In this document: in pieces, positions 26,071 through 34,972 of the stretch
How the letters are laid out: each line of letters starts with the position of its first letter
Position numbering within the stretch: the stretch's first letter is position 1
Origin: Rickettsiales bacterium
GTDB taxonomy: Bacteria > Pseudomonadota > Alphaproteobacteria > Rickettsiales > SXRF01
Assembly: GCA_041396965.1 (NCBI GenBank)
Contig: JAWKXN010000001.1
Span: 558,001 to 622,000 of the forward strand
DNA length: 64,000 nt
Direction of reading: 5' to 3'
Program-made: the position numbers and the translations under genes
Notes under the pieces: generated by a model
The model's input: only the letters and a program-made list of their open reading frames with translations
The model's database searches: none
What the model was told of the DNA's origin: nothing

Positions 26071-27180
26071 ATGTCTATAAAATTTACTATAAATCATCAG
26101 GATGGCAGTGCCCGAAGTGGGATTGTTTCCACTGCTCATGGTGAGATTCGCACACCAGCGTTTATGCCAGTGGGGACAGCGGCGACCGTAAAAGGTATGA
26201 CACCGGAGGCGGTGGCGGAGACTGGCGCGGATATATTACTATGCAACACCTATCATCTGATGCTGCGACCAACTGCTGAGCTTGTCGCTAAAATGGGTGG
26301 CTTGCACAAATTCATGAACTGGAATAAGCCTATACTCACTGATTCTGGTGGGTTTCAGGTAATGTCACTGTCTAAGTTACGGAAAATTGGCGAGCAAGGG
26401 GTGGTGTTTAAGTCGCATCTCGATGGCAGTGAGTATAATCTGACACCTGAACGCTCTATGGAAATTCAGCATTTGCTGGGCAGTGACATAACGATGGCGT
26501 TTGATGAATGCACGTCATTTCCGGTAAGTGAGGAGGAGGCCGAAAAATCCATGTGGCTTTCCATGCGCTGGGCACAGCGTTCTAAAGACGCGTTTATCAA
26601 ACGGGATGGCTATGGTTTATTTGGTATCGTGCAGGGCAGTGTATTTCCGAAGCTTAGAGAGCAATCGGCAGGAGCGCTCAAGCAAATAGGTTTTGATGGC
26701 TACGCGATTGGTGGGCTTGCCGTAGGTGAGGGGCAGGAGTTGATGTTTGAGGTATTGGATTATACCACGCCATATTTGCCGGAGGACAGACCACGTTATT
26801 TGATGGGGGTAGGCAAGCCTGATGATATTATCGGGGCGGTGCTACGCGGGGTGGATATGTTTGATTGTGTGATACCCACACGGGCAGGGCGGTTCGCGAG
26901 AGCTTATACCGATGAGGGAGAGAAAAATATCCGTAACGCCAAATTCGCCGATGACCCAAAACCGTTACAGGAAAATTGTCCATGTCCGGCGTGCGCTTCC
27001 TACAGCAGGGCGTACCTCCATCATCTGTTCAAGGCGCAGGAGATGTTGGGAGCTACCCTACTTACTTGGCATAACCTGACCTTCTATCAGCAATTAATGC
27101 AGGGTTTGCGGGAGGCAATAGAGGAAAATAGGGTTAGTGAATTCGCGAGTATGTTTCTAGAAAAATATAATAAAAAATAG
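26071..27180 (+). CDS. tgt: Queuine tRNA-ribosyltransferase (Tgt)
   Basis: Exchanges guanine 34 of GUN tRNAs for preQ1. 369 residues. Visible are LTDSGGFQVMSLSKLRKI with a catalytic/base-binding Asp, GGLAVGEGQELMFE, and the second Asp in MFDCVIPTRAGRFARAYT. The zinc site reads CPCPACASYSRAYLHHLF near the C-terminus. Complete length. Works with queA upstream. Confidence 0.96.
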   Translation: MSIKFTINHQDGSARSGIVSTAHGEIRTPAFMPVGTAATVKGMTPEAVAETGADILLCNTYHLMLRPTAELVAKMGGLHKFMNWNKPILTDSGGFQVMSLSKLRKIGEQGVVFKSHLDGSEYNLTPERSMEIQHLLGSDITMAFDECTSFPVSEEEAEKSMWLSMRWAQRSKDAFIKRDGYGLFGIVQGSVFPKLREQSAGALKQIGFDGYAIGGLAVGEGQELMFEVLDYTTPYLPEDRPRYLMGVGKPDDIIGAVLRGVDMFDCVIPTRAGRFARAYTDEGEKNIRNAKFADDPKPLQENCPCPACASYSRAYLHHLFKAQEMLGATLLTWHNLTFYQQLMQGLREAIEENRVSEFASMFLEKYNKK

Positions 27181-27191
27181 AAAAGCTATTT

Positions 27192-28043
27192 ATGAGTATT
27201 CAAACTTTTAGCAAACTAAATCCTGCAATTGAAGAAGATGCTATTTATAGTAAGGCTTGGCGGTATTTACGAAAAACCGATAATGATGTAAATACTGAGC
27301 AGGAGATATTTGAATCTATTGATAAGTTAAGAGTTCCTTTGCTGATAGAGGAATATGTTGGAGGTTCAACATTATTCGCGCTTGCGGCTAGAAATGGCAG
27401 TGAGAAAATAGCCAAGAAAATGTTTGATAAGATAAAGGCAGCTATTGAGAACCAAGAAATTACAGTAGACCAACTATTCAAGAAGGAAGAAGATACTCAG
27501 ACTATATTAGAATACGCGATTAACGCTGGTTTTAGTAAGCCATATTTTAGGAAAATGGCATCTGAATTAGTAGATATGGCAAAACCGGAGCATTTGGTTA
27601 TGTCCAGTATAAATCCTGCTGGTGAATGGGGAGATGAGCGGAGATTCCCTATTGTAGAAAATGCTTTAGGGGCAGTTTTAGAGCAGGCATTTACAGCTTC
27701 TAGGTGGAAGGGTGAAGAACATGAAGTTAAAAGTGATAAAAAGAGAGCGGAATCTTATCTGGCGTTAGTCCAAAAAATCTCAAAAAAAGCCGAGCCGCTT
27801 ATGGCAGGTAAGTTAAAGGAGATAAGTGAACAATATGGCCCGTCTCCCGTTAGTAGTTTTTTAAGTAGAATTTCAGAAATCAATTCTAACTCACAGCCCA
27901 TAGCTATGGTCAATGAATTGAAAGTATCTATAAGTGGTAAAATCATAAAAAAACATATTACGGATGAAGATAGAATAACAGGCTCTTCTTCCACTCGACC
28001 TCCAACTTTGCTTAAAAACATGGTGAGTAAGGCAAAAAAATAA
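27192..28043 (+). CDS. Unknown protein with a possible degenerate ankyrin-like repeat
   Basis: 283 residues, largely helical and charged. Residues about 55-80 (GGSTLFALAARNGSEKIAKK) and 103-120 (TILEYAINAGFSKPYF) resemble the helix-turn-helix of ankyrin repeats with a typical TxLxxAxxxG pattern, but too few repeats are visible to be sure. Basic C-terminal tail, no signal peptide or membrane segment. 11 bases after tgt, so it may share its transcript. Ankyrin-like proteins in alphaproteobacteria are often host-interaction factors; nothing here proves that. Confidence 0.45.
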   Translation: MSIQTFSKLNPAIEEDAIYSKAWRYLRKTDNDVNTEQEIFESIDKLRVPLLIEEYVGGSTLFALAARNGSEKIAKKMFDKIKAAIENQEITVDQLFKKEEDTQTILEYAINAGFSKPYFRKMASELVDMAKPEHLVMSSINPAGEWGDERRFPIVENALGAVLEQAFTASRWKGEEHEVKSDKKRAESYLALVQKISKKAEPLMAGKLKEISEQYGPSPVSSFLSRISEINSNSQPIAMVNELKVSISGKIIKKHITDEDRITGSSSTRPPTLLKNMVSKAKK

Positions 28044-28067
28044 GTAAAAATTACTTTTTACGTTTTT
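28044..28067 (+). terminator. Weak hairpin plus T-run
   Basis: GTAAAAA-TTAC-TTTTTAC (28044-28061) followed by GTTTTTT, directly at the end of the 27192-28043 gene and before the tRNA promoter. The AT-only stem is weak. Confidence 0.35.
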
Positions 28068-28081
28068 TCTCTCCTAAACTA

Positions 28082-28109
28082 TTGACAACGGCTTATAAAA
28101 CCGTATTGT
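28082..28109 (+). promoter_or_regulatory. Promoter of tRNA-Lys
   Basis: TTGACA (28082-28087), 16-base spacer, TATTGT (28104-28109). It ends 29 bases before the mature tRNA start. Confidence 0.6.
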
Positions 28110-28138
28110 TCCCAATCCATTGCGATTTTTTGTGTTGT

Positions 28139-28214
28139 GATCCGGTAGCTCAGTCGGTAGAGCACCTGACTTTTAATCAGGTTGTCGCGGGTTCGATTCC
28201 CGCCCGGATCACCA
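28139..28214 (+). tRNA. tRNA-Lys (anticodon UUU)
   Basis: A 76-base cloverleaf: acceptor GATCCGG pairs with CCGGATC, D-arm GCTC...GAGC, anticodon stem CCTGA/TCAGG with loop CTTTTAA (anticodon TTT), T-arm GCGGG-TTCGATT-CCCGC, discriminator A and encoded CCA. All stems are fully paired. Confidence 0.96.
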
Positions 28215-28219
28215 TCTCT

Positions 28220-29045
28220 TCAGCGTTCATTGCCTTTTTTGGCTTTTTCTTTCATCGCCGCTTTTAGTTTGTCCGCCAGTGATGTGTTAAGGTTTGTCTG
28301 TGGATTTCTGCCGCCATGTAGCTTCTTTTCACGTGCTTTTACCATTTCTTTCTCTAGCTTCCTCTTAAAGCTCTGATTACCTATAAATTCTGGTATGATG
28401 TGTTTAATCTCGACGTAACCGTCAGATATAGGGTCTCTAATCGTTATTATCTCCCTATCTTCCAGCTTAATCCAACTTAGTAGATTTTTTTTGAATTCTT
28501 TATTTTTCAAGAGAGAGTTTACCACGGTACAGCATCAAGCAAGTGTGTGTTGAGTTTATCGGGATTTACTATAAGCTTGCCGATAAATTCAGCCACAGGG
28601 GCGATATTGGAGTCATTGAGATTATTTAACTCTCTGGAGAGCTCTTGGTTTTCTAATATTTTGACAATTTGTGCTCTATTGCCATCTTGTAATAAAAATG
28701 ATAAACCATTGACCAGAATTTCCCCAGCAATTTGAGGATTTCGTTCTTTCGCAAAGCCAAAGAGTTTACTGTTAAAAGCCAAATCTATCTCACCGGTGGC
28801 AATGGTTCTGTCCAAAGCTGTGAGTATATAGGCTTCGCATTCATATCTGTTATCCCTATCGGGTATTTTACTGACAGCATCAACATCGTGTTTTTCTAGA
28901 ATCCCCTGAATGGAATCCTCAAGTATTTATGCGTATTTCCTTTAATAAAATCCGAATCGTAGTTTTTTATGTCGTTGGAGTCGGGAATGCTGACGCTAGC
29001 GACTCGTGCTTTCTCTAAAAATTCATTCTCAGATTGTGTTTTCAT
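28220..29045 (-). pseudogene. Decayed gene of unknown family with two likely frameshifts
   Basis: Three frames follow one another. The first, from ATG 29045 (MKTQSENEFLEKARVAS...), stops at 28896. In the region of 28915-28925 the next frame takes over with coding-like sequence (EDSIQGILEKHDVDAVSKIP, ...LTALDRTIATGEIDLAF) and runs to a stop at 28519. A third, 28525-28220, continues with a lysine-rich C-terminus (EKEMVKAREKKLHGGRN) from a GTG lacking a ribosome site. Continuous charged, helical protein character across the joints suggests a single former gene of about 270 codons. The second junction could instead be a true overlapping start. No family recognised. Confidence 0.6.
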
Positions 29046-29182
29046 ATTAATAGTCCATATTATATAAGTAAATTTATTTTAACAGATGTTGGATATTGTA
29101 GTACATTAAGATTTTTGTAAAGAGGTAATTACATTCATGTAGCCACGTTTTCTTAATTGTGCAGATAATATCCATTTGATTA

Positions 29183-29202
29183 TTTAGGAATTTTTTCCTA
29201 AA
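29183..29202 (+). promoter_or_regulatory. Perfect inverted repeat just before the dprE1-like gene
   Basis: TTTAGGAA-TTTT-TTCCTAAA, 8-bp arms, ending 8 bases before the ATG at 29211. It contains the only AGGAA near the start. It could be an operator or an RNA hairpin affecting translation. Confidence 0.4.
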
Positions 29203-29210
29203 CTGGCTGT

Positions 29211-30611
29211 ATGTATTCTCAGGAAAATAAACCCCTATCTGTCCCAACTCGTGCCAGCAATCTTGCCGGTTGGGGAAATTATCCAGTTTCTAGTTGCCGG
29301 ACAGCGCGCCCTGAAAAACTTACGGATATAGACAATATTATTAGTTCTGTTGAAAATGCCGGTGGGGGGCTTATCGGGCGTGGTCTTGGTCGTTCTTATG
29401 GTGATGCCGCTCTAAATAGCAACCTCACTGTAGATAGCACTAGACTAGATCATTTCATCGCTTTTGATAAAGAACATGGCATAATAAGCGCGGAAGCTGG
29501 AGTAACACTTGCTGAAATATTAGAGATAGCAGTGCCTCACGGTTGGATACTACCGGTAATACCTGGTACCAGATATGTAACTCTGGGTGGCGCTTTTGCC
29601 TGTAACGTTCATGGGAAAAATTCTTATATATCAGGTGAGTTTGCTGATCATGTGTTATCAGTAAATATAATAAAGGCAGATGGTAGCCGTGTTACCTGCT
29701 CACCAGAAGAAAATAGCGAGATATTCCTCGCTCTTGCCGGAGGAATGGGGCAGGGAGCTTTTATTGAAAGCCTTACCATTCGCTTGAGGCAGGTAAAATC
29801 AGCGTCTCTTGCTACTCAAACGAAGGCAGTGGATGGTCTTGATGAGATGCTTAACTGTTTTGAAAGCACAAAAGATAGCTCTGATTATATGGTCGGCTGG
29901 ATAGATCACACCAAAAAAGGTCATGATTTAGGCAGAGGGTTGTTTGAAGCCGCTGAACATATATCGGAAGGTGATGGCGGGGAAAGTATTTCCGATTTTT
30001 ACTTTCCCAAACCGCGCCTTAACGTACCATTTTTTATGCCCTCATTCTTGCTTAATAAATATACGATGGCGATTTATAACAATCTGCGTTTTCGTAAATA
30101 TGACAATAGATGGAAAGAGGAAATAAAGAGCTTTCGGGAATTTTTTCATCCTCTTGATGGTATTAAGAACTGGTATCGTCTTTATGGAAAAAAAGGTTTT
30201 TTTCAATATCAATGCCTAATTCCTGAAAGTAACGAAACTAAAAAACATATACGTCATATACTGGAGCTGATTCATAGCAGAAATAGTTTTTCAAGCCTTG
30301 CGGTTATAAAATACCATAGAGAAGGTAATAGTATGCTTTCTTTTAGCAAACGTGGTTATTCATTAGCTCTGGATTTTCATAATAACGCCAGAATTTGTAT
30401 GTTGATTGGTGAGCTTAATGATTATGTGGCGGAAATTGGTGGTAGAGTTTATTTGGCAAAGGACGCTCTGCTTACACCGGAACATTTTGTTAGGATGTAC
30501 GGAAGTAATCTCGGAAATTGGCGTGATGTTATAAAAAATATTGATCCGGAAGGTAAATTTTCTTCCCTAATGTCGGTACGTCTTAATATGCGTGGAGGTA
30601 ATATTGGCTAG
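29211..30611 (+). CDS. dprE1: DprE1-like FAD-dependent polyprenyl-phosphoribose 2'-oxidase
   Basis: 466 residues of the VAO/PCMH FAD-binding fold. GGGLIGRGLGRSYGDAALN near 50-68 and IPGTRYVTLGGAFACNVHGKN near 118-138 match the FAD loops of DprE1, and the C-terminal MYGSNLGNWRDV also fits. DprE1 oxidises polyprenyl-phosphoryl-ribose to the 2'-keto form as half of an epimerisation to arabinose. The next two genes supply the other half and the precursor. No membrane helix, as expected for a peripheral enzyme. Confidence 0.87.
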   Translation: MYSQENKPLSVPTRASNLAGWGNYPVSSCRTARPEKLTDIDNIISSVENAGGGLIGRGLGRSYGDAALNSNLTVDSTRLDHFIAFDKEHGIISAEAGVTLAEILEIAVPHGWILPVIPGTRYVTLGGAFACNVHGKNSYISGEFADHVLSVNIIKADGSRVTCSPEENSEIFLALAGGMGQGAFIESLTIRLRQVKSASLATQTKAVDGLDEMLNCFESTKDSSDYMVGWIDHTKKGHDLGRGLFEAAEHISEGDGGESISDFYFPKPRLNVPFFMPSFLLNKYTMAIYNNLRFRKYDNRWKEEIKSFREFFHPLDGIKNWYRLYGKKGFFQYQCLIPESNETKKHIRHILELIHSRNSFSSLAVIKYHREGNSMLSFSKRGYSLALDFHNNARICMLIGELNDYVAEIGGRVYLAKDALLTPEHFVRMYGSNLGNWRDVIKNIDPEGKFSSLMSVRLNMRGGNIG

Positions 30612-31323
30612 AGTCCTTATAATAGGAGCGACATCATCACTGGCAAAAGAGATTGGTCGTCTGCTCGCGAAAGATGGCGATAATCTGGTGCTTGCTGGTC
30701 GTAATGAGGAAGAACTTAAACGTATTTCATCTGATATAGCGGTTCGTTACGATATTGTGCCTGAGATTTTTATTCTTGATTTATCTGAGAGCGATTTTGA
30801 TTATGTTGGCTGGTCGGAGTCTATTGGTGATGTAGATAGGGTAATATTTATGTCCGGTGATATGGGTAGTGGAGATAATAATAATCTTTCCAACATTGAA
30901 AATGTTATAAGAGTGAATTTTACAGAAGCTGCCAAACTACTTACAATTTTCGCTGAGAAAATGGAAAAACAGGAAAGTGGCAGCTTAGTTGTTATCTCAT
31001 CGGTCGCCGCTGATAGAGGTAGGCAGAGTAATTATATTTACGGCAGCGCAAAGGCTGGACTTACCACGTTCGCTTCTGGTCTTCGTAACCGTCTAAGCAA
31101 AAAGAATGTACATGTACTTACGATAAAACCGGGATTCATTGACACACCGCTTACCTATGCAATTAACAGCCCGCTTACTTGTAATAGAACAAAAGCTGCC
31201 GAAATTATTGTAAAAGCTATAAAACAGAAAAAAGATGAGATATATGTCCCAGCAATATGGTTCTGGATAATGCTTATAATACGCAATATACCAGAAAAAA
31301 TTTTCAAGCGTCTTAAATTATGA
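30604..31323 (+). CDS. dprE2: DprE2-like short-chain reductase
   Basis: About 239 residues, SDR fold, with GATSSLAKEIGRLLA as the nucleotide loop and S...YGSAKAG (YxxxK) near 150. It should reduce the 2'-keto intermediate to polyprenyl-phosphoryl-arabinofuranose. The TTG at 30604 is preferred because GGAGGT lies 5 bases before it; the GTG at 30592 overlaps that site. It overlaps the dprE1-like gene by 8 bases, so the pair is translationally coupled. Confidence 0.85.
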   Translation: MARVLIIGATSSLAKEIGRLLAKDGDNLVLAGRNEEELKRISSDIAVRYDIVPEIFILDLSESDFDYVGWSESIGDVDRVIFMSGDMGSGDNNNLSNIENVIRVNFTEAAKLLTIFAEKMEKQESGSLVVISSVAADRGRQSNYIYGSAKAGLTTFASGLRNRLSKKNVHVLTIKPGFIDTPLTYAINSPLTCNRTKAAEIIVKAIKQKKDEIYVPAIWFWIMLIIRNIPEKIFKRLKL

Positions 31324-31354
31324 CTCTGGAAGAATTATACGGAGAGATTTATAA

Positions 31355-32230
31355 ATGTTATCAATATCATCAATATTAAACAGTCCATATATAAAAATTA
31401 CTCGCCCAGCTGGTTGGGTTAAAAGTTTCTTCGTGGTTGCTCCGTTATTTTTCGCTATTAAATACGATTCACTAACTGATTGGATAAATATATTGGTCGC
31501 TGTGCTAGCGTTTCTCGCCGCCGCCTGTTCTGTGTATGTTTTTAACGATATAAAGGACGTTGAGGAAGATAAAAAACATCCGGTTAAATCAAAACGACCT
31601 ATAGCTTCTGGTGAAATAACCGTAAGAAATGCCACTATGCTTGTTGTCGGTCTTATTTTTACCTCATTTACGCTATGTATGTTTTTGCCTATTGGCTGTT
31701 TGTTTATAGTTATATCATATCTTTTGCTTAACGCTTTTTATAGCTTATACATAAGAAATTACTCGGTAATTGATGTTGTGGTGCTTGCCTGTTTTTATTT
31801 ACAGAGGGTGCTTATGGGCTGTCTTGCGATAGATGTTCCTGCCACTCAATGGATCATGCTAGCTACCTTCTTCCTTGCTCTTACTATCGGTTTTGCTAAA
31901 AGATATAGCGAGTTCAATATAACTGGTTACGCTTCTTCCAAAAAGAATCTACAGGGCTATAATAAGCTGCTAGTTACCTGCTTACTTGGTATATGCGTAT
32001 CCGCCTCGCTTATGACGTATGCCATCTATATAGCTGAGAAACAGCATGATAATAGTCATAATTTTCTTACCTATAGCATAATTTTTGTCGCTGCCGGACT
32101 GTTTCGCTTCTTACAGCTCGTATTGCATGATGGAAAAGGCGGTGAACCGGAAAAAATATTCATACAAGATTCAGTATTGCGCCATATCGGTATTGCATGG
32201 TTTGTTTATACGATATGGGCTATTAGCTAG
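31355..32230 (+). CDS. UbiA-family phosphoribosyl-polyprenol synthase
   Basis: 291-residue membrane protein of the UbiA prenyltransferase superfamily with about 8-9 helices. The aspartate motif is NDIKDVEEDKKHPVKSKRPI near residues 66-85. Together with DprE1/DprE2 genes this is best read as the decaprenyl-phosphate phosphoribosyltransferase type (Rv3806c-like), which transfers 5-phosphoribose from PRPP to a polyprenyl phosphate. A later phosphatase is needed and is not seen here. Confidence 0.83.
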   Translation: MLSISSILNSPYIKITRPAGWVKSFFVVAPLFFAIKYDSLTDWINILVAVLAFLAAACSVYVFNDIKDVEEDKKHPVKSKRPIASGEITVRNATMLVVGLIFTSFTLCMFLPIGCLFIVISYLLLNAFYSLYIRNYSVIDVVVLACFYLQRVLMGCLAIDVPATQWIMLATFFLALTIGFAKRYSEFNITGYASSKKNLQGYNKLLVTCLLGICVSASLMTYAIYIAEKQHDNSHNFLTYSIIFVAAGLFRFLQLVLHDGKGGEPEKIFIQDSVLRHIGIAWFVYTIWAIS

Positions 32231-32255
32231 AAAGAATTCTTGTATTGTTAGTTAA

Positions 32256-33932
32256 CTATTTGTTTTTTATACGTTCATAATAAGTGAAAAACACTTTCTT
32301 ATCTTTTATAAGGCTTGGGTATCCTCTTTTCATAAAAACATTTTCTGCATGCCAATACAATTTATCACTTATGTCAATCCAGACATTTTTTTTTGTATAT
32401 CCTTTGTAGCTATAATTATTACTATCTCTCTTTTCATCATCTACTTCATTTAATCTATATGACAGTATGTAGTCTGGCTCACGTGATAACACATAATCTA
32501 TATCAGATTTTAGGTGACCAATCTTTGGATTTGCGGGGATCTTTGATATCTTTTTATGAGATATATGCTTATCAAGGAGACCTAGCATATCTATATAATA
32601 ATTATCTGATACCTTGTATGGAAGAACACCTGCCGTACTGAGAGCTATAACTGAGCCCTTTGGAAAATTCTTTCCTACATAATCACTAACAATATTCCCG
32701 ACCAAAGCTCCATACGAATATGTAGCTCTCCTTTTATCTATAATACTAAGCTGCATAAATATAAGAACTATAATAAAAATACTTATGCTTTTTATATATT
32801 TGGTGATATGTCTTGCCGCTAGATCATACATAACAAAAAATAATAACACTACTATTGATGGCAAGAGTGGTACTAAAAAGCGATGATACTCCATAAAATC
32901 ACCACCGACTTTTATGGTATATAAACTAACCGTAGCTATTACGATAAATAGATAGAATATTACAGGTGACCATTTTTTGTTTTTGCTGAAATATATAACG
33001 CTACCTATGATTATTAAGAAATTAATTAAAGGTGGCTCTAACAGAAATCCAAAAAAATATTTGATTCCGCTATTTAATATAAATTCTTTTACCTCACCTT
33101 CAAAACCATATGCTTTAGTATAATATGTGTTGGGTAATATATCGCCGAAATACCAGTATTTCCACATTAGATATGGTGCTATTACTGTCAAAATAGTTAA
33201 CCCAAAACCGCCCAAAATATAAAAACCATATCCCGGCTTAATCGTCTTAATTAACCCGTTTCTTTTAATCAGTACTACTAAAAGGAATAATCCACTTGCT
33301 CCAGCGAATAATAACCCTTCAGGTCTAGTAAGAGCCGCCATAGAAAACAGTAAACCGGCTGAAATAGCTCTGCGTACATTATGTCTTAAATCACCATCTA
33401 CATTCTGGATAATATTTATAGTTGATATAATTCCACCGGATGCAAGCAACACAAAAAGATTAGTCTCCAATCCAAAAAGGCTACAGCCTATAAGATTTAA
33501 GGAGGTGGCGAGTACAGCAGTCGGCACTATAGTAACCAGTAATTTGTCTTTTGGATCAGATGTGTTTAAGCTTTCTGATTGCTTTCTAAAGAAGCTATAG
33601 CAAGCATATACAATACCAATATAACAGCTCACTCCTAATATCCTAGTGGAGGTTACCGGATCAATGCCAAAATACACAAGAAAAGCCGTCAGTATAATCC
33701 ACAAAAAATTTGTGTATCCTTCTATACGCTCCCCCGCATTCCAAGTCATACCGTTGCCGTCTAGCAGGTTTTTAACATAACGCAGAGATATGTAAGAGTC
33801 ATCCTTGTATATATTCCAATTGCTATAGAATATCGCTATGATTAGTAGCGTCGAAAGAAACACGGTAATCCAAACCAGTGTTGAAGACTCTATCTCCTTA
33901 TTTGCTTTATTAGGTTTAGTATTTATAGCCAT
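32256..33932 (-). CDS. GT-C arabinofuranosyltransferase-like membrane protein (AftB-like)
   Basis: 558 residues with about 9-10 membrane helices and a C-terminal soluble domain (from about 400). The first loop carries KDDSYISLRYVKNLLDGNGM and ERIEGYTNFLWIIL, the acidic-pair DD motif and RxEGYT motif of AftB-type and related GT-C enzymes, which use polyprenyl-phosphoryl sugars on the outer face of the membrane. Convergent with the DPA-synthesis genes and only 26 bases from them, so it is the likely user of their product. Acceptor unknown. Confidence 0.75.
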   Translation of the reverse strand: MAINTKPNKANKEIESSTLVWITVFLSTLLIIAIFYSNWNIYKDDSYISLRYVKNLLDGNGMTWNAGERIEGYTNFLWIILTAFLVYFGIDPVTSTRILGVSCYIGIVYACYSFFRKQSESLNTSDPKDKLLVTIVPTAVLATSLNLIGCSLFGLETNLFVLLASGGIISTINIIQNVDGDLRHNVRRAISAGLLFSMAALTRPEGLLFAGASGLFLLVVLIKRNGLIKTIKPGYGFYILGGFGLTILTVIAPYLMWKYWYFGDILPNTYYTKAYGFEGEVKEFILNSGIKYFFGFLLEPPLINFLIIIGSVIYFSKNKKWSPVIFYLFIVIATVSLYTIKVGGDFMEYHRFLVPLLPSIVVLLFFVMYDLAARHITKYIKSISIFIIVLIFMQLSIIDKRRATYSYGALVGNIVSDYVGKNFPKGSVIALSTAGVLPYKVSDNYYIDMLGLLDKHISHKKISKIPANPKIGHLKSDIDYVLSREPDYILSYRLNEVDDEKRDSNNYSYKGYTKKNVWIDISDKLYWHAENVFMKRGYPSLIKDKKVFFTYYERIKNK

Positions 33933-34045
33933 TTGTTTGCTAAATTTACGTTTTTACATTGTTTGTTATCATATTGTTATATAAAATATAGATGGTTAGA
34001 TGTGTATAATCTATACATGATTAATCTGAATTTACTATAATTAGT

Positions 34046-34073
34046 TTGACAAAATACACAAATTCTGTTGTAT
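34046..34073 (+). promoter_or_regulatory. Possible promoter for the methyltransferase operon
   Basis: TTGACA at 34046-34051, 16-base spacer, TTGTAT at 34068-34073, about 40 bases before the ATG at 34113. The gap 33933-34112 separates divergent genes and holds no gene. Confidence 0.4.
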
Positions 34074-34112
34074 GTTGCATCCCTTGTAACCAAGTTTAGA
34101 GTAGGAACATAT

Positions 34113-34946
34113 ATGGCAAACTCTCCAGCGCAAAACACTGTAGCAGAAGATACTGAAACTCTTGAGGAACGTAAGCGTAAAGAGATTGAGTGGTCTGATT
34201 TTCGCCGTACCCTTACTAAAGAGGAAGATGGAGATGATTTTGATAAATATACCGCTAATCTCAAATATTACTGTATAATTGATAAGCAGACTGAGGATAT
34301 TAAAAAATGGCTGCTTGCTAACACACGCGATAAAGATGTGTTTGAGATGGCATGTGGTAACACTGCTATGCTTCCACTTGTGGCTAAATATGTTAAATCA
34401 GCGGTTGCCGCTGACATCGCTCCGGTTACAATTGAGCTTGCTAAGAATGCGGCGAAAGGTGACCCTGATTTAGAGAAGATAGATTATCGGGTGATGGATT
34501 GTGAGAAAACTGGTATGCCGGATAATTCTTTTGATGTTATTTTAGAACAGGGCGCTCTCCATCATATGGATCTTGACGCTGCTTATAGTGAGGCGGCTAG
34601 GCTTCTACGTCCGAATGGAAAATTTTTCTGCTTGGAGGCAATACGTCATAATCCGATAATTCACCTGTATCGTAAAATGACCCCGCATTTGCGTACTGAG
34701 TGGGAAGCTGAGCATATTCTTGGTCATTCTCAGGTTATGAAAGGTCTTGAGTATTTTAACAAGATAGATAAGAAGCATTATTTCCTATTCTCTATATTTG
34801 CCGTTCCGTTCCGTAACACCTTTATGTTTAAGCCATTGCTTGCGGTGCTCGGTGGTGTAGATGCTGTTATAAGCCGTATTCCAGGTGTAAGATGGCTTTG
34901 CTGGCAATGCTTGTTCGTTCTAAGCGAACCTAAAGATAAGAAATAA
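34113..34946 (+). CDS. SAM-dependent methyltransferase
   Basis: 277 residues from the ATG at 34113, which has AGGAA about 8 bases upstream (an in-frame earlier ATG at 34068 overlaps the promoter). Class I fold: VFEMACGNTAMLPLV is motif I, DIAPVTIELAKNAA gives the adenosine contact, and LEQGALHHMD is motif IV. The C-terminal 100 residues contain hydrophobic helices and may lie near the membrane or bind a lipid-linked sugar. Substrate probably a sugar of this cluster, by context. Confidence 0.75.
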   Translation: MANSPAQNTVAEDTETLEERKRKEIEWSDFRRTLTKEEDGDDFDKYTANLKYYCIIDKQTEDIKKWLLANTRDKDVFEMACGNTAMLPLVAKYVKSAVAADIAPVTIELAKNAAKGDPDLEKIDYRVMDCEKTGMPDNSFDVILEQGALHHMDLDAAYSEAARLLRPNGKFFCLEAIRHNPIIHLYRKMTPHLRTEWEAEHILGHSQVMKGLEYFNKIDKKHYFLFSIFAVPFRNTFMFKPLLAVLGGVDAVISRIPGVRWLCWQCLFVLSEPKDKK

Positions 34947-34972
34947 TCATTCCCTTAAATTAAGGGTAAGAA

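Noticed and set aside
25987..26139. N-terminal extension of the Ala/Gly-rich gene to 26139
   Set aside because: It overlaps the tgt start and promoter, and a good ribosome site precedes the internal ATG at 25986.
28082..28267. Short open frames over the tRNA
   Set aside because: They are explained by the tRNA-Lys gene and its promoter.
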